A stretch of DNA of 64,000 nucleotides from Gemmatimonas sp. (GTDB lineage: Bacteria > Gemmatimonadota > Gemmatimonadetes > Gemmatimonadales > Gemmatimonadaceae), in assembly GCA_011390805.1 (NCBI GenBank), contig JAABRT010000002.1, positions 471 through 64,470 of the forward strand, given 5' to 3'. Each line of letters opens with the position of its first letter. Position 1 is the first letter of the stretch. This document shows, piece after piece, positions 9,055 through 18,500 of the stretch. The position numbers and the translations under genes are program-made. Under the pieces are notes generated by a model, which saw only the letters and a list, made by a program, of their open reading frames with translations, was not told the origin of the DNA and did not search any database.

Positions 9055-9291
9055 TCAATCCCGCGACCAGATGATATCCATGCCGTCGCGCCCTGTCATC
9101 GCCTTGCGCAGCATGTCAGTGAGCGATGCCGGCGCACCGTCTGCTTCCAACAGATCGATTGTTGCGAGGGTGATGAAATAATCCTGATCCCGGATCGATT
9201 CTTCTTCGAGTGAAGCCACAAGCGCCGCCAGCTCTTCTTCGGTGAGCGTTCCAAGCTGGGCCCCTGATGATTTGTCGCGCAGTGTGATCAT
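9055..9291 (-). CDS. Small conserved acidic protein, function unknown
   Basis: 78 residues. The sequence starts ITLRDKSSGAQLGTLTEEE and continues with an acidic, helical stretch (LAALVASLEEESIRDQDYFI) and a short C-terminal part ending in Trp-Ser-Arg-Asp. I recall similar small proteins as conserved hypotheticals in Acidobacteria and Gemmatimonadota, but know no function. It has no signal peptide or membrane segment, so it should be cytosolic. It lies alone between gene debris and the Ser/Thr kinase gene and is read in the same direction as that kinase. Confidence 0.65.
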   Translation of the reverse strand: MITLRDKSSGAQLGTLTEEELAALVASLEEESIRDQDYFITLATIDLLEADGAPASLTDMLRKAMTGRDGMDIIWSRD

Positions 9292-9384
9292 GGAAAGTGA
9301 GTGTCAGTGTGGATGAACGGCGTGCTCGCACAATCAGCCGATGATACACCACACGTGGACAGGAGGACCGCGCTTGTGCGCTGC

Positions 9385-12012
9385 CTACCGCTGTCGAAGC
9401 AGCCGCGTCCAGTTGACCGCCACGTCATAGGGGCGCGACACGTTCTCCGCATCAATCAGGTTCATCAGAAAGCGTTGACCGCCCGACGCGACATCGAACG
9501 AGCGAAACCGCCGCGGATCAACGCCGAACAGTCGCGACGGGACGCCGACGGCGGGCCGGCTGGTGGCGCCGGATTCGATCGGCACGGCCATGATGTCGCC
9601 ATTGGGCTGATAGAAAAAGAGCTCGCGGCCATCGTCGCCCCACACCGGCTCAGTACCGCCATCTACTGACACGCGGATCTGCCATGTGCTTTCCGGAAAC
9701 CCGCGCACGTACACTTCCGCGCCCCCCGACGCGTTCGATGTGTAGGCAAGCCACCGGCCGTTCGGTGACACGGCCGGCCGGTCCTCCTGAAATGGTGTGG
9801 CGAGGATAGCCCGGCGCGCGCCCGTTTCTACGTCCACTACCCAGATGTCCATACCATACGAGTCGTTACGCTTGGAATACACCACCTGCTTGCCATCGGG
9901 CGTCCATCCGCCCGCGTACTGCTGCGTGCGATCGAATGGCACCAGCACCTGCGGCTCGCCGCCGTCGGTATCCGTAACGTAGAGGTTTGGCGGTCCCTCC
10001 CAATCGGCAGAAAAGACCACGCGCGTGCCATCGGGAGACACACTCGGCGAAAACTCTGAGCGCGGTGACGAGGTCAACCTCACCGCTACGTTGCGATCGA
10101 GTTCGGCGATCCAGATGTCATACGTACTGCTCTGTGGATCGACGATCGTCACTGCCAGTCGCCGGTTGTCGACCGTCAGCCGGGCATCCAGATAGTACTG
10201 CGCATCGAGAACACTACCCGTTTGGCGCCCGTCCCGGTCGAACCATTGCAGTTGCGAGGGTGGCTCTCGACGACGGGAGATCAGCAAGCCGGTTTGGGAC
10301 ACCGAAAACCAGGCCGAACCGGTGGGCGAGAAAAAATCGACGTCATCCAGCAGGCGGATGGGCTCCCCGGTCGCTGTGCGCGTGTCGGCATCGAACGGCA
10401 GCGCGAGCAACGTTCCCCCGCGGACATACAGAATGAATCCGGAGGCGTAGACAGCGCGCGAGTCGGACGGCACGAGGACTTCCGTCTGATCGCTGTCAAC
10501 CGAGCCCACCATCAGTGTAGCCACGTTGTTTACGGGCTGCGTAAACAGAAAGTGATTGCCGTCGGGCAAAAATGACGGAAACGATTTGTCGGGATTGAGA
10601 GCGCGATTGCGCTCAAACGTTTTGATCTTTTTCAACGACGTTGCCCCGGGCGCGAGCAAGAACCAACCTTCGTTCTCCGGGCTTTCGGTGACCTCGACCA
10701 GAATTGTGCCATTGCTCGACCAGTTGCCGACGGGCCATCCCTCCGGTACCGTGGTCAGCGTTTGCGGCAGCCCGCCGGCGACCGACACTTTCTTAAGTTG
10801 GTCGCCTGCAAAGAACGCGATCCACTCGCTGTCAGGTGACCAGAAGGCTTCACGCGCACCCTCGGTGCCGTTCAGCCTGACTGCCTCGTCCTCGCTGAGC
10901 GCACGCAGCATCAGCCCATCGCCGCTGGCGTAGACAACATGGGTGCCGGCGGGCGACACCTCCGGAAAATCGACCGCGGACGCAGGAATCGTAAAGCGAT
11001 ACGCGGGGGTGTCCATCGTACCACCCGGGCGGCCGACCGCCCCCCAGGCACCGAGCGCCAGCACGAGGGTGGCCGCTGCTCCGTATGTGAACCAGCGCAT
11101 GGATGATGCGCGCGAAGCGCCCGCTGCAGCGCCGCCGCGCTGCGATTCCAGCATCGCACCGGTGATTCCAGCGACGTTGTTGCCGGTCTGAACCAGCGCC
11201 TCGGCGAACTTCGCGGCACTGCTCCACCGATCGGCGGGCAGCTTGGCCAGTGCCTTGTTCACCGCCGCCTCGACCGACGCAGGGACAGTGTCCCGCACCG
11301 CCGACAACCGTTGTGGCGGCTCCGTCAACAGCTTGGCTACCACGGCTTGCGCTGTCGCGCCGGCGAATGGTGGTTCGCCGGTCAGCATTTCATACGTCAC
11401 CGCGCCCAGCGCGTAGATGTCCGTGCGCGCGTCCACTGCGCGATCACCCATCGCCTGCTCCGGACTCATGTACTGCGGCGTGCCCAGCGAAAGCCCCGTT
11501 TGCGTCATGCGCTGTCCACCGGCTTGGCTCACCGCCAGCGCAATGCCGAAATCGGCTACTACCGCGTGGCCGCCCTGCAACAGAATGTTTTCCGGCTTGA
11601 TATCACGGTGCACGATGCCCAACGCGTGGGCCGCGCCCAAGGCGTCGGCTATTTCGCGCGCGATCTCAATGGCATCTTCGATCGGCAGCTGCAGCTCGCG
11701 CTCCAGGCGACCGCGCAACGTCTCGCCCGCCACGTACGGCATCACGTAGAAGAGCAATCCGTCGGCCGCACCGCTGTCGAGCAGCGGCAGGATGTGCGGA
11801 TGTTGCAGCTTGGCCGTGGTGCGGATCTCGCTCAGGAACCGTTCACCGCCGAGCGCCGCGCCGAGGTCGGGGTGCAGCACTTTGATGGCAACGTCGCGCT
11901 CGTGTTTGAGATCGTGCGCCAAGTAGACGGTGGCCATGCCGCCGGCGCCGAGCTCACGCTCAAGGCGGTAGCGGTCGGCGAGGGATGTGGTAAGGCGTTC
12001 AATTACGCTCAT
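9385..12012 (-). CDS. Membrane Ser/Thr protein kinase with C-terminal WD40/TolB-like propeller
   Basis: The frame is open to 12141, but the ATG at 12012 gives the standard short leader before the kinase fold (875 residues). The kinase domain is complete: glycine loop GAGGMATVY, Lys44 in VAIKVL, HRDIKPEN with Asp137, ADFG with Asp154, and GTPQYMSPEQ as the APE region. A single membrane helix lies near 306-325 (WFTYGAAATLVLALGAWGAV). The outer half has repeated PD40/TolB blades (for example SPSVSPDGTRVVFSAD and PAVSPNGRWLAYTSNASG). This architecture puts a cytosolic kinase under a periplasmic sensor propeller and is very common in Gemmatimonadota. Substrates and signal are unknown. It is divergent from the lipoprotein-aminopeptidase pair. 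Confidence 0.93.
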   Translation of the reverse strand: MSVIERLTTSLADRYRLERELGAGGMATVYLAHDLKHERDVAIKVLHPDLGAALGGERFLSEIRTTAKLQHPHILPLLDSGAADGLLFYVMPYVAGETLRGRLERELQLPIEDAIEIAREIADALGAAHALGIVHRDIKPENILLQGGHAVVADFGIALAVSQAGGQRMTQTGLSLGTPQYMSPEQAMGDRAVDARTDIYALGAVTYEMLTGEPPFAGATAQAVVAKLLTEPPQRLSAVRDTVPASVEAAVNKALAKLPADRWSSAAKFAEALVQTGNNVAGITGAMLESQRGGAAAGASRASSMRWFTYGAAATLVLALGAWGAVGRPGGTMDTPAYRFTIPASAVDFPEVSPAGTHVVYASGDGLMLRALSEDEAVRLNGTEGAREAFWSPDSEWIAFFAGDQLKKVSVAGGLPQTLTTVPEGWPVGNWSSNGTILVEVTESPENEGWFLLAPGATSLKKIKTFERNRALNPDKSFPSFLPDGNHFLFTQPVNNVATLMVGSVDSDQTEVLVPSDSRAVYASGFILYVRGGTLLALPFDADTRTATGEPIRLLDDVDFFSPTGSAWFSVSQTGLLISRRREPPSQLQWFDRDGRQTGSVLDAQYYLDARLTVDNRRLAVTIVDPQSSTYDIWIAELDRNVAVRLTSSPRSEFSPSVSPDGTRVVFSADWEGPPNLYVTDTDGGEPQVLVPFDRTQQYAGGWTPDGKQVVYSKRNDSYGMDIWVVDVETGARRAILATPFQEDRPAVSPNGRWLAYTSNASGGAEVYVRGFPESTWQIRVSVDGGTEPVWGDDGRELFFYQPNGDIMAVPIESGATSRPAVGVPSRLFGVDPRRFRSFDVASGGQRFLMNLIDAENVSRPYDVAVNWTRLLRQR

Positions 12013-12128
12013 GCGACTAATACTATCGTGCGTGCTGGCGGATTCATTTGAAATCTCGCGCTTGGTAATCTGGTGCCGGCGATGACCGAACATCCGGTCA
12101 CCATTCACCACGCGTCCCCGGAGGTCAT

Positions 12129-12749
12129 GTGATCCGCTCATTTCTCACCGTCCCCTTGCTCGCCCTCGGCCTGGGCGCTGCCGCCTGTGGCTCAGGTGAC
12201 ACGCCACCGGCCAACGCCGCTGATGCGCCGCCGTCGGTCAATCCAGCGGCGGATAGCGAGTCGGAGCCAGCGTCGGCCACCGGCACCGCCCGCATCCGCA
12301 TTTCGGGCGCCCGGAGCGCCGACCTTGAGGGCGAGGCCCACGTTGTTTTGGGCAAAGGGATGACCGGCGTAACGGCCGTGAACCTCAACCTGGCGGCGGT
12401 GGCCGACGGAGTGGTGCACGTGGTGTCCGTGGTCCGCATGAGCGATGCGCTGCCGGCCGTGGGCCTCCACCCGGTGGTGGGAATCGACGCCTTTGGAGAA
12501 CCGGGCAGCGACCCCGGGGGCGTGTTGGCCAGCTACGGCTACGGACGCGGCACGAGCGCCGAGGCGTTGGCACAAGATGTCAGCAACCTGATTGACTCGG
12601 GTTACGGCACCGCCGGCGAACTCACCGTTACGCACTCATCGGCTGATCGGCTGGCGGGTTCTCTGCGCTTTCGCGCTCTGCTTGACGAAGACGGTGGCGA
12701 GGTCACGGTAGAGGCCACCTTCGACGCCCCGCGGGTGGCGGGACCATGA
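12129..12749 (+). CDS. Lipoprotein of unknown function, calycin-like C-terminal part
   Basis: 206 residues from a GTG start. The lipobox LGAAAC comes after a short hydrophobic segment, followed by an Ala/Pro/Ser-rich linker typical of outer-membrane lipoproteins. The folded part has alternating beta pattern and ends with GELTVTHSSADRLAGSLRFRA and EVTVEATFDAP. This ending resembles DUF6252-like calycin-fold lipoproteins, where a final pair of strands repeats a test-of-fit motif; this resemblance is by eye. Its stop overlaps the ATG of the aminopeptidase gene (ATGA at 12746-12749), so the two are co-translated. Confidence 0.7.
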   Translation: MIRSFLTVPLLALGLGAAACGSGDTPPANAADAPPSVNPAADSESEPASATGTARIRISGARSADLEGEAHVVLGKGMTGVTAVNLNLAAVADGVVHVVSVVRMSDALPAVGLHPVVGIDAFGEPGSDPGGVLASYGYGRGTSAEALAQDVSNLIDSGYGTAGELTVTHSSADRLAGSLRFRALLDEDGGEVTVEATFDAPRVAGP

Positions 12750-14260
12750 ACCGTCGCCGATACACGTCGCTCTTGCTGCTGCTTGCCAGCGTCGGATCTT
12801 CCGCGCTTGCGCAGTCTGCGCTTGCGCAGTCTGCACCGACGTCGCTTCCGCGTGCGCAGTCTGCACCGGCATCACTTCCGCTCGAAGAGTTTGCGGCGAG
12901 GCGCGATGCGCTGGCCGCGCGCATTGACAGTGGTGTGGTACTCGCGTTCGGCGGACGCACGCTCGTGCACGACTTCAGCACATTTTATCAGTTGCCGGCC
13001 TTCCGGTACCTGACCAACTACGATGAACCTGATGCGGCGTTCGTGATGGTTGTACGAGGAGGCAAGGGAACGAGCACGCTGTTTCTGACGCCGCTCGATC
13101 CGCGCACCGCGTTCTATTACGGCACACGCGCCGATTCCACCAACAGTGAAGCGCGCTATGGACTGAAGGGACGTTCATTCGCCGCGCTATCCGGTGTGCT
13201 CGACTCGCTCGCCAACACCGGTCTGCCGTTCTACCACATCCCCGATGTGGAGACCACAGACTTTGCACGTCTCGACACGCTCACGCGCGGACGGGAGACG
13301 GTGAAGACACTGTCGCGCGCGCATCCGACGCTGCAGATCAGCAACGCGATGCCGCAGGTGTTGGAGATTCGCGCAAAAAAGAGTGACGCCGAGCTCCAAC
13401 TGCTGCGACGAGCGATCGAAATCACGAACGCCGGACATCGCGCGGCGATGCTTACCGCCAATCCGCAGCATGAATACGAACTCAAGGCGGCACTGGAGTT
13501 CGAGTTTACACGGCTCGGCGCAGAACGTCCGGCCTACGGTTCTATTGTTGGTGGCGGCGCCAACGCGGGCACGTTGCACTACATGCGCGACAGTGATCCG
13601 GTCAAGCCCGGCGACCTGGTGTTGATGGACGCTGGCGCCGAGTATCGCGGCTACGCAGCGGACGTTACGCGCACGATTCCCGTGACCGGTCGCTACACGC
13701 CACAGCAGCGTGAGATCTATGAGCTCGTGCTCGATGCACAAAAAGCGGCGGAGCGTAACTCGAAGCCCGGGATGAACGTGCGCGCCGCCGCTGATTCGTC
13801 GGAGGCCGTTCGCGTGCGCGGGCTGGCGGCTCTCGGCCTCATCGAAAATGAAGACGCCCTGTACGATCCACCGTGGCGCGTGAACTGCGAAAGCAATCCC
13901 GCGTCGTGCAAGCAGTCCAACCTGTGGATGATTCACGGCATCACGCACGGCCTCGGGCTCGCGGTGCACGATCCACTGCAGGGCACGTTCAGCGACGGTA
14001 CGTTTCAGCGAGGCGACGCCTTCACGATTGAGCCCGGGCTCTACATCAGCACCCGGTCGCTACAGGCGCTGCCTGACACGCCGCGCAACCGTCGGTTCAT
14101 CGCAGCGGTACGTGACAAGGTGAAGCTGTATGAGAACACCGGCGTGCGCATTGAGGATTCGTACATCATCACGCGGAACGGACTCGAGCGGGTGAGCGTG
14201 GTACCGCGCGAGATCGCGGAGATCGAGGCGCTTATGGCGCAGCGGCGGTTTCAGCCGTAG
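12746..14260 (+). CDS. Exported Xaa-Pro aminopeptidase, M24B family
   Basis: 504 residues with a signal peptide (LLLLLASVGSSALAQS). The N-terminal creatinase-like domain contains FRYLTNYDEPDAAFV. The catalytic pita-bread domain holds the five dinuclear-metal ligands: Asp295 and Asp306 in DAGAEYRGYAADVTRT, the His in HGITHGLGLAVHD, and Glu residues in FTIEPGLYI and GVRIEDSYII. It should remove N-terminal residues preceding proline in the periplasm or outside. The mature N-terminus carries a short Ala-Gln-Ser repeat caused by a DNA duplication (12802-12861), probably an unstructured linker. It follows the lipoprotein gene with a 4-nt overlap. Confidence 0.93.
   Translation: MNRRRYTSLLLLLASVGSSALAQSALAQSAPTSLPRAQSAPASLPLEEFAARRDALAARIDSGVVLAFGGRTLVHDFSTFYQLPAFRYLTNYDEPDAAFVMVVRGGKGTSTLFLTPLDPRTAFYYGTRADSTNSEARYGLKGRSFAALSGVLDSLANTGLPFYHIPDVETTDFARLDTLTRGRETVKTLSRAHPTLQISNAMPQVLEIRAKKSDAELQLLRRAIEITNAGHRAAMLTANPQHEYELKAALEFEFTRLGAERPAYGSIVGGGANAGTLHYMRDSDPVKPGDLVLMDAGAEYRGYAADVTRTIPVTGRYTPQQREIYELVLDAQKAAERNSKPGMNVRAAADSSEAVRVRGLAALGLIENEDALYDPPWRVNCESNPASCKQSNLWMIHGITHGLGLAVHDPLQGTFSDGTFQRGDAFTIEPGLYISTRSLQALPDTPRNRRFIAAVRDKVKLYENTGVRIEDSYIITRNGLERVSVVPREIAEIEALMAQRRFQP
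12802..12883 (+). repeat. Short tandem duplications inside the aminopeptidase signal/linker region
   Basis: A 15-bp unit (12802-12816) is repeated exactly at 12817-12831. A 30-bp segment ending in the same GCGCAGTCT core (12832-12861) is partly repeated from 12862 on. All units are multiples of three, so the frame is kept and only the linker length changes (ALAQS, ALAQS, then APTSLPRAQS and APASLP). Confidence 0.85.
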
Positions 14261-14293
14261 GAAAAACGATTTGGCCGAGTGTGGAATGCGGCT

Positions 14294-14770
14294 TCACGTG
14301 TTGCGTTCGAAGTACGCCGCGCCGGGCTTGCCGGCGAGCACCACGGCGGGATACGTAAACGTGATCCGGGCCAGCACGTCTTCAACCGGGAGGAAGGCGA
14401 GCTGCCTCGTCTCGTCGTCAACCGCGCGCAACTCGCCGCCAACGACCACGCATTCAAATACGATCACCGTGTATTCCACTTCGTCGCCGTTTGCATAGCG
14501 CACCCGGCACGACGGACCGCCCATCACGCCGGCCACGCGCTCCGGACGCACGACGAGGCCGGTTTCCTCGAATGCTTCGCGCGCGACGGCCGTTGCGGGA
14601 CTCTCGCCCGGTTCGATGGCGCCGGCCGGGAGACTCCATGGGCCGTCACGCTGCTGCTGCACCAGCACGCGTCCGTCGGCGGCACGGATCACGGCAGCAA
14701 CAGCGGGAATGAGCAGCAGGTCGGAGTCGACACGTTCACGAAGCCGTGCGTAGTGGTTCGATATGCTCAT
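14294..14770 (-). CDS. Nudix hydrolase
   Basis: 158 residues from the ATG at 14770; an upstream in-frame start at 14806 is less likely because the extra 12 codons have no family counterpart. The Nudix box is exact, running from GAIEPGESP through TAVAREAFEETGL and supplying the REXXEE glutamates that bind Mg2+. The N-terminal helix-turn and LLLIPAVAAVIRAADGRVLV are typical of the ADP-ribose/NTP-type branch. It should hydrolyse a nucleoside diphosphate linked to another group; the exact substrate cannot be read off. It converges on the aminopeptidase gene with about 33 nt between stops. Confidence 0.92.
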   Translation of the reverse strand: MSISNHYARLRERVDSDLLLIPAVAAVIRAADGRVLVQQQRDGPWSLPAGAIEPGESPATAVAREAFEETGLVVRPERVAGVMGGPSCRVRYANGDEVEYTVIVFECVVVGGELRAVDDETRQLAFLPVEDVLARITFTYPAVVLAGKPGAAYFERNT

Positions 14771-14816
14771 TGTGTGGCCATCGTAAGCTGTTAGCCGGTG
14801 CGCCACTGTGATGCGA

Positions 14817-14915
14817 TCAGCATTGCCAACGGGAGTTCCGGCGCGCGGCGTCCATAAGCAACAACGTCCGCAGGCGTCGCCGCTGTTTCGGTTGGTTGTT
14901 GTACGCTAGTCGCAT
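14817..14915 (-). other. Possible 32-codon ORF with strong ribosome-binding site
   Basis: An ATG at 14915 is preceded by GGAGGG (complement of 14924-14929) at good spacing. It encodes a short, basic peptide with RRRLRTLLL in the middle and ends at 14817-14819. It may be a relic of a gene start or a leader; nothing else supports a function. Confidence 0.2.
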
Positions 14916-14974
14916 GATGGGATCCCTCCAGTGATCCGCACCACAACGGCCAAACACGATGGTGGGCTGCCGAC

Positions 14975-15133
14975 TCATCGCTTCTCCACGTCCGCCAACA
15001 CCTCGAGGATCGCGGCACGCGTGATACGCTCCTGTTCCGCTCGGGTGATCGTTGCCTGGCCGTCGAACAGCTGGTGACCATAGCGTCCGAACTGTGAATG
15101 ATTGCCCCCGTCAATCTCGACCCACGGGCAACT
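14975..15133 (-). pseudogene. C-terminal remnant of an alpha/beta hydrolase
   Basis: In the frame whose stop is at 14975-14977, about 50 codons read as the end of a known alpha/beta-hydrolase type: VEIDGGNHSQFGRYG, then DGQATITRAEQERITRAAI and a final helix. The His in GGNHSQFG would be the catalytic histidine of the triad. Upstream the frame is closed by a stop at 15140-15142, next to the tandem repeat, and no start codon is available. This is the broken 3' end of a lost gene. Confidence 0.6.
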
Positions 15134-15150
15134 GTGCCCTCACGTCCATG

Positions 15151-15230
15151 TAGCCGCATGTAGCCGCATGTAGCCGCATGTAGCCGCATGTAGCCGCATG
15201 TAGCCGCATGTAGCCGCATGTAGCCGCATG
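15151..15230. repeat. 10-bp tandem repeat, eight perfect copies
   Basis: The unit TAGCCGCATG is repeated eight times without a mismatch from 15151 to 15230. A half unit CATG precedes it and a degenerate unit CAGCCGCAGC follows. The unit is not a multiple of three, so copy changes shift every frame. It lies exactly between two gene remnants in non-coding DNA. No spacers are present, so this is a minisatellite and not a CRISPR array. Confidence 0.98.
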
Positions 15231-15299
15231 CAGCCGCAGCGGATGGCGCACCCGCCGTGGGTCAGTTGAAGATGTCAGCTTCCACCTTGGCGTCGACCG

Positions 15300-15449
15300 A
15301 TCCACTGACTGGATGTGCTGCACGGTTTGCTGCCTCGCGAGCACCACGGTCTTCCCGTCGCGCGTGAACTCTGCGCCGCTTTCCGCCTCCGGTGTGGTGG
15401 TCAGACGTCGCGCCGATCCGCTGGCGACGTTCAACAAGCCCAGATCGTT
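15300..15449 (-). pseudogene. Remnant of a PD40/propeller protein, perhaps an S9 peptidase
   Basis: About 50 codons read as one propeller blade: NDLGLLNVASGSARRLTTTP, then AEFTRDGKTVVLARQQTV and HIQSVD. This is the blade pattern of TolB/DPP-IV-type N-terminal propellers. The blade is isolated: downstream the frame enters the tandem repeat, and no start, signal or second blade is found. I infer a decayed gene piece. It is not part of the adjacent S41 gene, which is read on the other strand. Confidence 0.5.
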
Positions 15450-15541
15450 CGCGCCGTTGAACGGTCGCGCTGCGCTGCAAGCCGGCAATGACCGCGGACT
15501 GTATGTTTTGCGGTGACCTCATGCTCTCAGGGAGATATCCG

Positions 15542-18500
15542 ATGTTGTGCACCGTGTCCGTCCGTTCTCACGCGCTGTGTTTGCTGCTGGTCCTGCTGAC
15601 GATCGCCCCGCCGCGTGCGGCTGCGCTGGGTGCGCAGGGTGCGCCCTCCTTGTATGAACCCGGCATCTCACCCGACGGCCGCGAGATCGCGTTCGTTTCA
15701 GGCGGCGACATCTGGACCGTGCCCGCGACCGGTGGCGCTGCTCGGCTGCTCATTGCGCATTCGGCGCACGAATCGCGGCCGCTCTATTCGCCCGACGGCT
15801 CCATGCTCGCGTTCAACTCCAACCGTAATGGCGGGCTCGATGTCTACATCATGGACCTCGCCAGCGGCGCCGTCCGCCGTCTGACAAACGAGTCAGGGAG
15901 CGAAGAGCTGAACGGCTGGTCGGCCGACTCGCGCTGGGTCTACTTCGCGTCCAATGGCGAAGATGTGGGCGGCATGAGCGACGTGTTCCGCGTGCGCGCC
16001 TCCGGTGGCACTCCGATGGCCGTGGCCGCCGATCGCTACGAGGGAGAGTTTTTTGCCGCTGCGTCGCGCGATGAACCGGGGTTGCTCGCGATCTCCACCC
16101 GTGCGCGGATGGCGCAGAGTCAGTGGTGGCGGAACGGGCACTCGCACATCGACGAAGCCGAACTCTGGAGCGTGCGCACCGCGCAGCGCGCGGGCGAGCG
16201 GCCCACCTACACGAAGATCACCACCGGCGGCAAGAACCTGTGGCCGATGTGGGGCACGGGCGGCGCGCTCATCTTCATGTCCGATCGCTCGGGCTCGGAA
16301 AACCTCTGGAGCGTAATGGCGGACGGCAGCAGAGCACGTCAGCTCACGAAGTTCACTGATGGCCGCGCGTTGTGGCCGAGCATCACCACGGATGGGCGCG
16401 TGGTGGCGTTCGAGCGCGACTTCGGCATCTGGACGCTTAATGTCGCGAGCGGCATCGCCAAACGTCTCGATATCCGGCTCGTGGGCAATATTGAGGGTGC
16501 AGCGCGTGAGCCGAAGAGCGCCAGGCAGGGATGGAGCGGCATCACCGTCTCGCCCGATGGCCGGAAGTGGGCGTTCGTCTCCGGCGGCGATGTGTGGGCC
16601 ACCAGGATGGACGACAGTGTGCCTGCAACGCGTGTGACGGAGACAGCAGCAGCTGAGGACGACATTGCATGGACGGCAGACTCGCGACAGGTGGTGTACA
16701 CCTCGTGGCGTACCGGCACACCCAAGTTGTACGCGTACGACTTTACGAAGTCTGCGGAACGACCCGTCACCACAGGCGATGGTCGCGACGGATCGCCCGC
16801 GTTCTCTCCCGACGGAAAGCATCTGGCCTTCGCGCGCAGCGTCGCGGAGCGGAACGAGCTGCACGTGATGGAGTGGCCGTCCGGCAAACCGCGTGTGCTC
16901 GCAACCGGTGTGTCGTCAGGACCCACATGGGCGCCTGACAGCCGCTGGATCGCCTACGCGGGCGAGACGGACGAGTTCCGCAACGTGATGGTGGTGCCGG
17001 TGACCGGCGGTGAGCCGCAGCAGGTGAGTTTTGTCGCCAACTCGTCTGTTGGCTCAATCGCGTGGAGTGCCAAGGGCGACTACATCGTGTATCGCACCGG
17101 CCAGCGCACCGAAGACAACCGGCTGGTCAAGATCGACCTCGTGCCGCTCCCGCCCACATTCGACGAGCAGCGTTTCCGCGACCTGTTCAATCAGCCGCGC
17201 GACTCCGCCAACACACAGCGTGATTCAGCCAACACGCCGCGGTCCGAACGTGCTGCGCCGCGCGACACGGCGGGTGGTGCGGTACCGCGACCAACGTCAA
17301 TCAAGATTGATTTCGACGCGATCCGGCGACGCGGCGCGTTCGTCAACACGTCGTTCTCCGTTGGCAGCGTGCTGCTCAGCCCGGACGGCAAAACCGGAGT
17401 ACTCACCGGCGACGGCGCGCTGCACCGCATCACGTTCGGCCCCAACGGCGACGTTGATATCTCGCGCATGGAAGGTGCCAGCGGTGCGCCCATCGCTTTC
17501 AGCAGCAATGGCCGTCAAGTCTATGTGTCGCAGGGTGGCCAGCTGCGCGTGGTCAACATGACGGGGGGGGGACAACCGCGCGTTGTCAGCACGCGTGTCG
17601 CGTGGACCGAGGACTTCGACGCGATCAAACTCGCGGCGTTCGAACAGGGCTGGGGCGAGATGCGCGATGGTTTCTACGACCGTGAGTTCCACGGCGCCGA
17701 CTGGAACGCCGTGCGCGATCGCTTCCGTCCGCAGATCGAGGGCGCACGCACACGCGCCGAGTTCAGTCGGCTCATGAATCTCATGCTCGGCGAGTTGAAC
17801 GCATCACACCTCGGTCATTCCGGACGCAGCGGCCCACCGCAACCCGGCGACACTGCCACTACCGCAGAACTCGGTCTGCGCTTCAATCGTCTCGCCTACG
17901 AAAACGACGGACGTTTTGTCATCACGGAGGTTGTCACACTCGGGCCGGCCGATATCGCGGAGGATATTGCGGTTGGCGATGAACTCATGACGATCGACGG
18001 CACGGCGCTCAACGGCCAGTCAGACCTGAATGCCCTGTTGCGCGGTCGCTCAGGCCGGCAGGTTTTGCTCGGCGTGCGTCGCGGCACTGCGCCCGCGCGC
18101 ACCGTTGAAGTGCGGGCGACGTCGGGCGGCGCGATGCGTCAGCTCAACTACCGGAACTGGGTAGAGAGTCGGCGTTCCTATGTGGACAGCGTCAGTGGTG
18201 GACGGCTCGGCTACGTGCACATTGCGTCCATGTCCGAAGGCGCACTGGACCAGTTCATCTTCGACCTCGACCAGCAGAACCATGCGAAGGAAGGTGTCGT
18301 GATCGATGTGCGCAGCAACAACGGCGGCTTTGTGAACGTGTACGCCATCGATGTACTTTCGCGGCGCAACTATTTCAGCATGCAGGGCCGAGGCAGCGCC
18401 ATGCGAGCGCCATCGCGCGTGGCGCTCGGGCAGCGCGCGCTGCTGGCGCCGACAGTGCTCGTCACCAATCAGCATACGCTCTCCGACGGCGAGGATTTTA

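Noticed and set aside
12013-12141. N-terminal extension of the Ser/Thr kinase
   Set aside because: The extra 43 codons have no family counterpart and would cover the divergent promoter gap.
15151-15230. CRISPR array
   Set aside because: Units are 10 bp and contiguous, with no spacers and no cas genes.
17563-17571. Nine-G run as a frameshift in the S41 protease
   Set aside because: The frame is continuous through the run with domain motifs intact on both sides, so the gene is not broken in this sequence.
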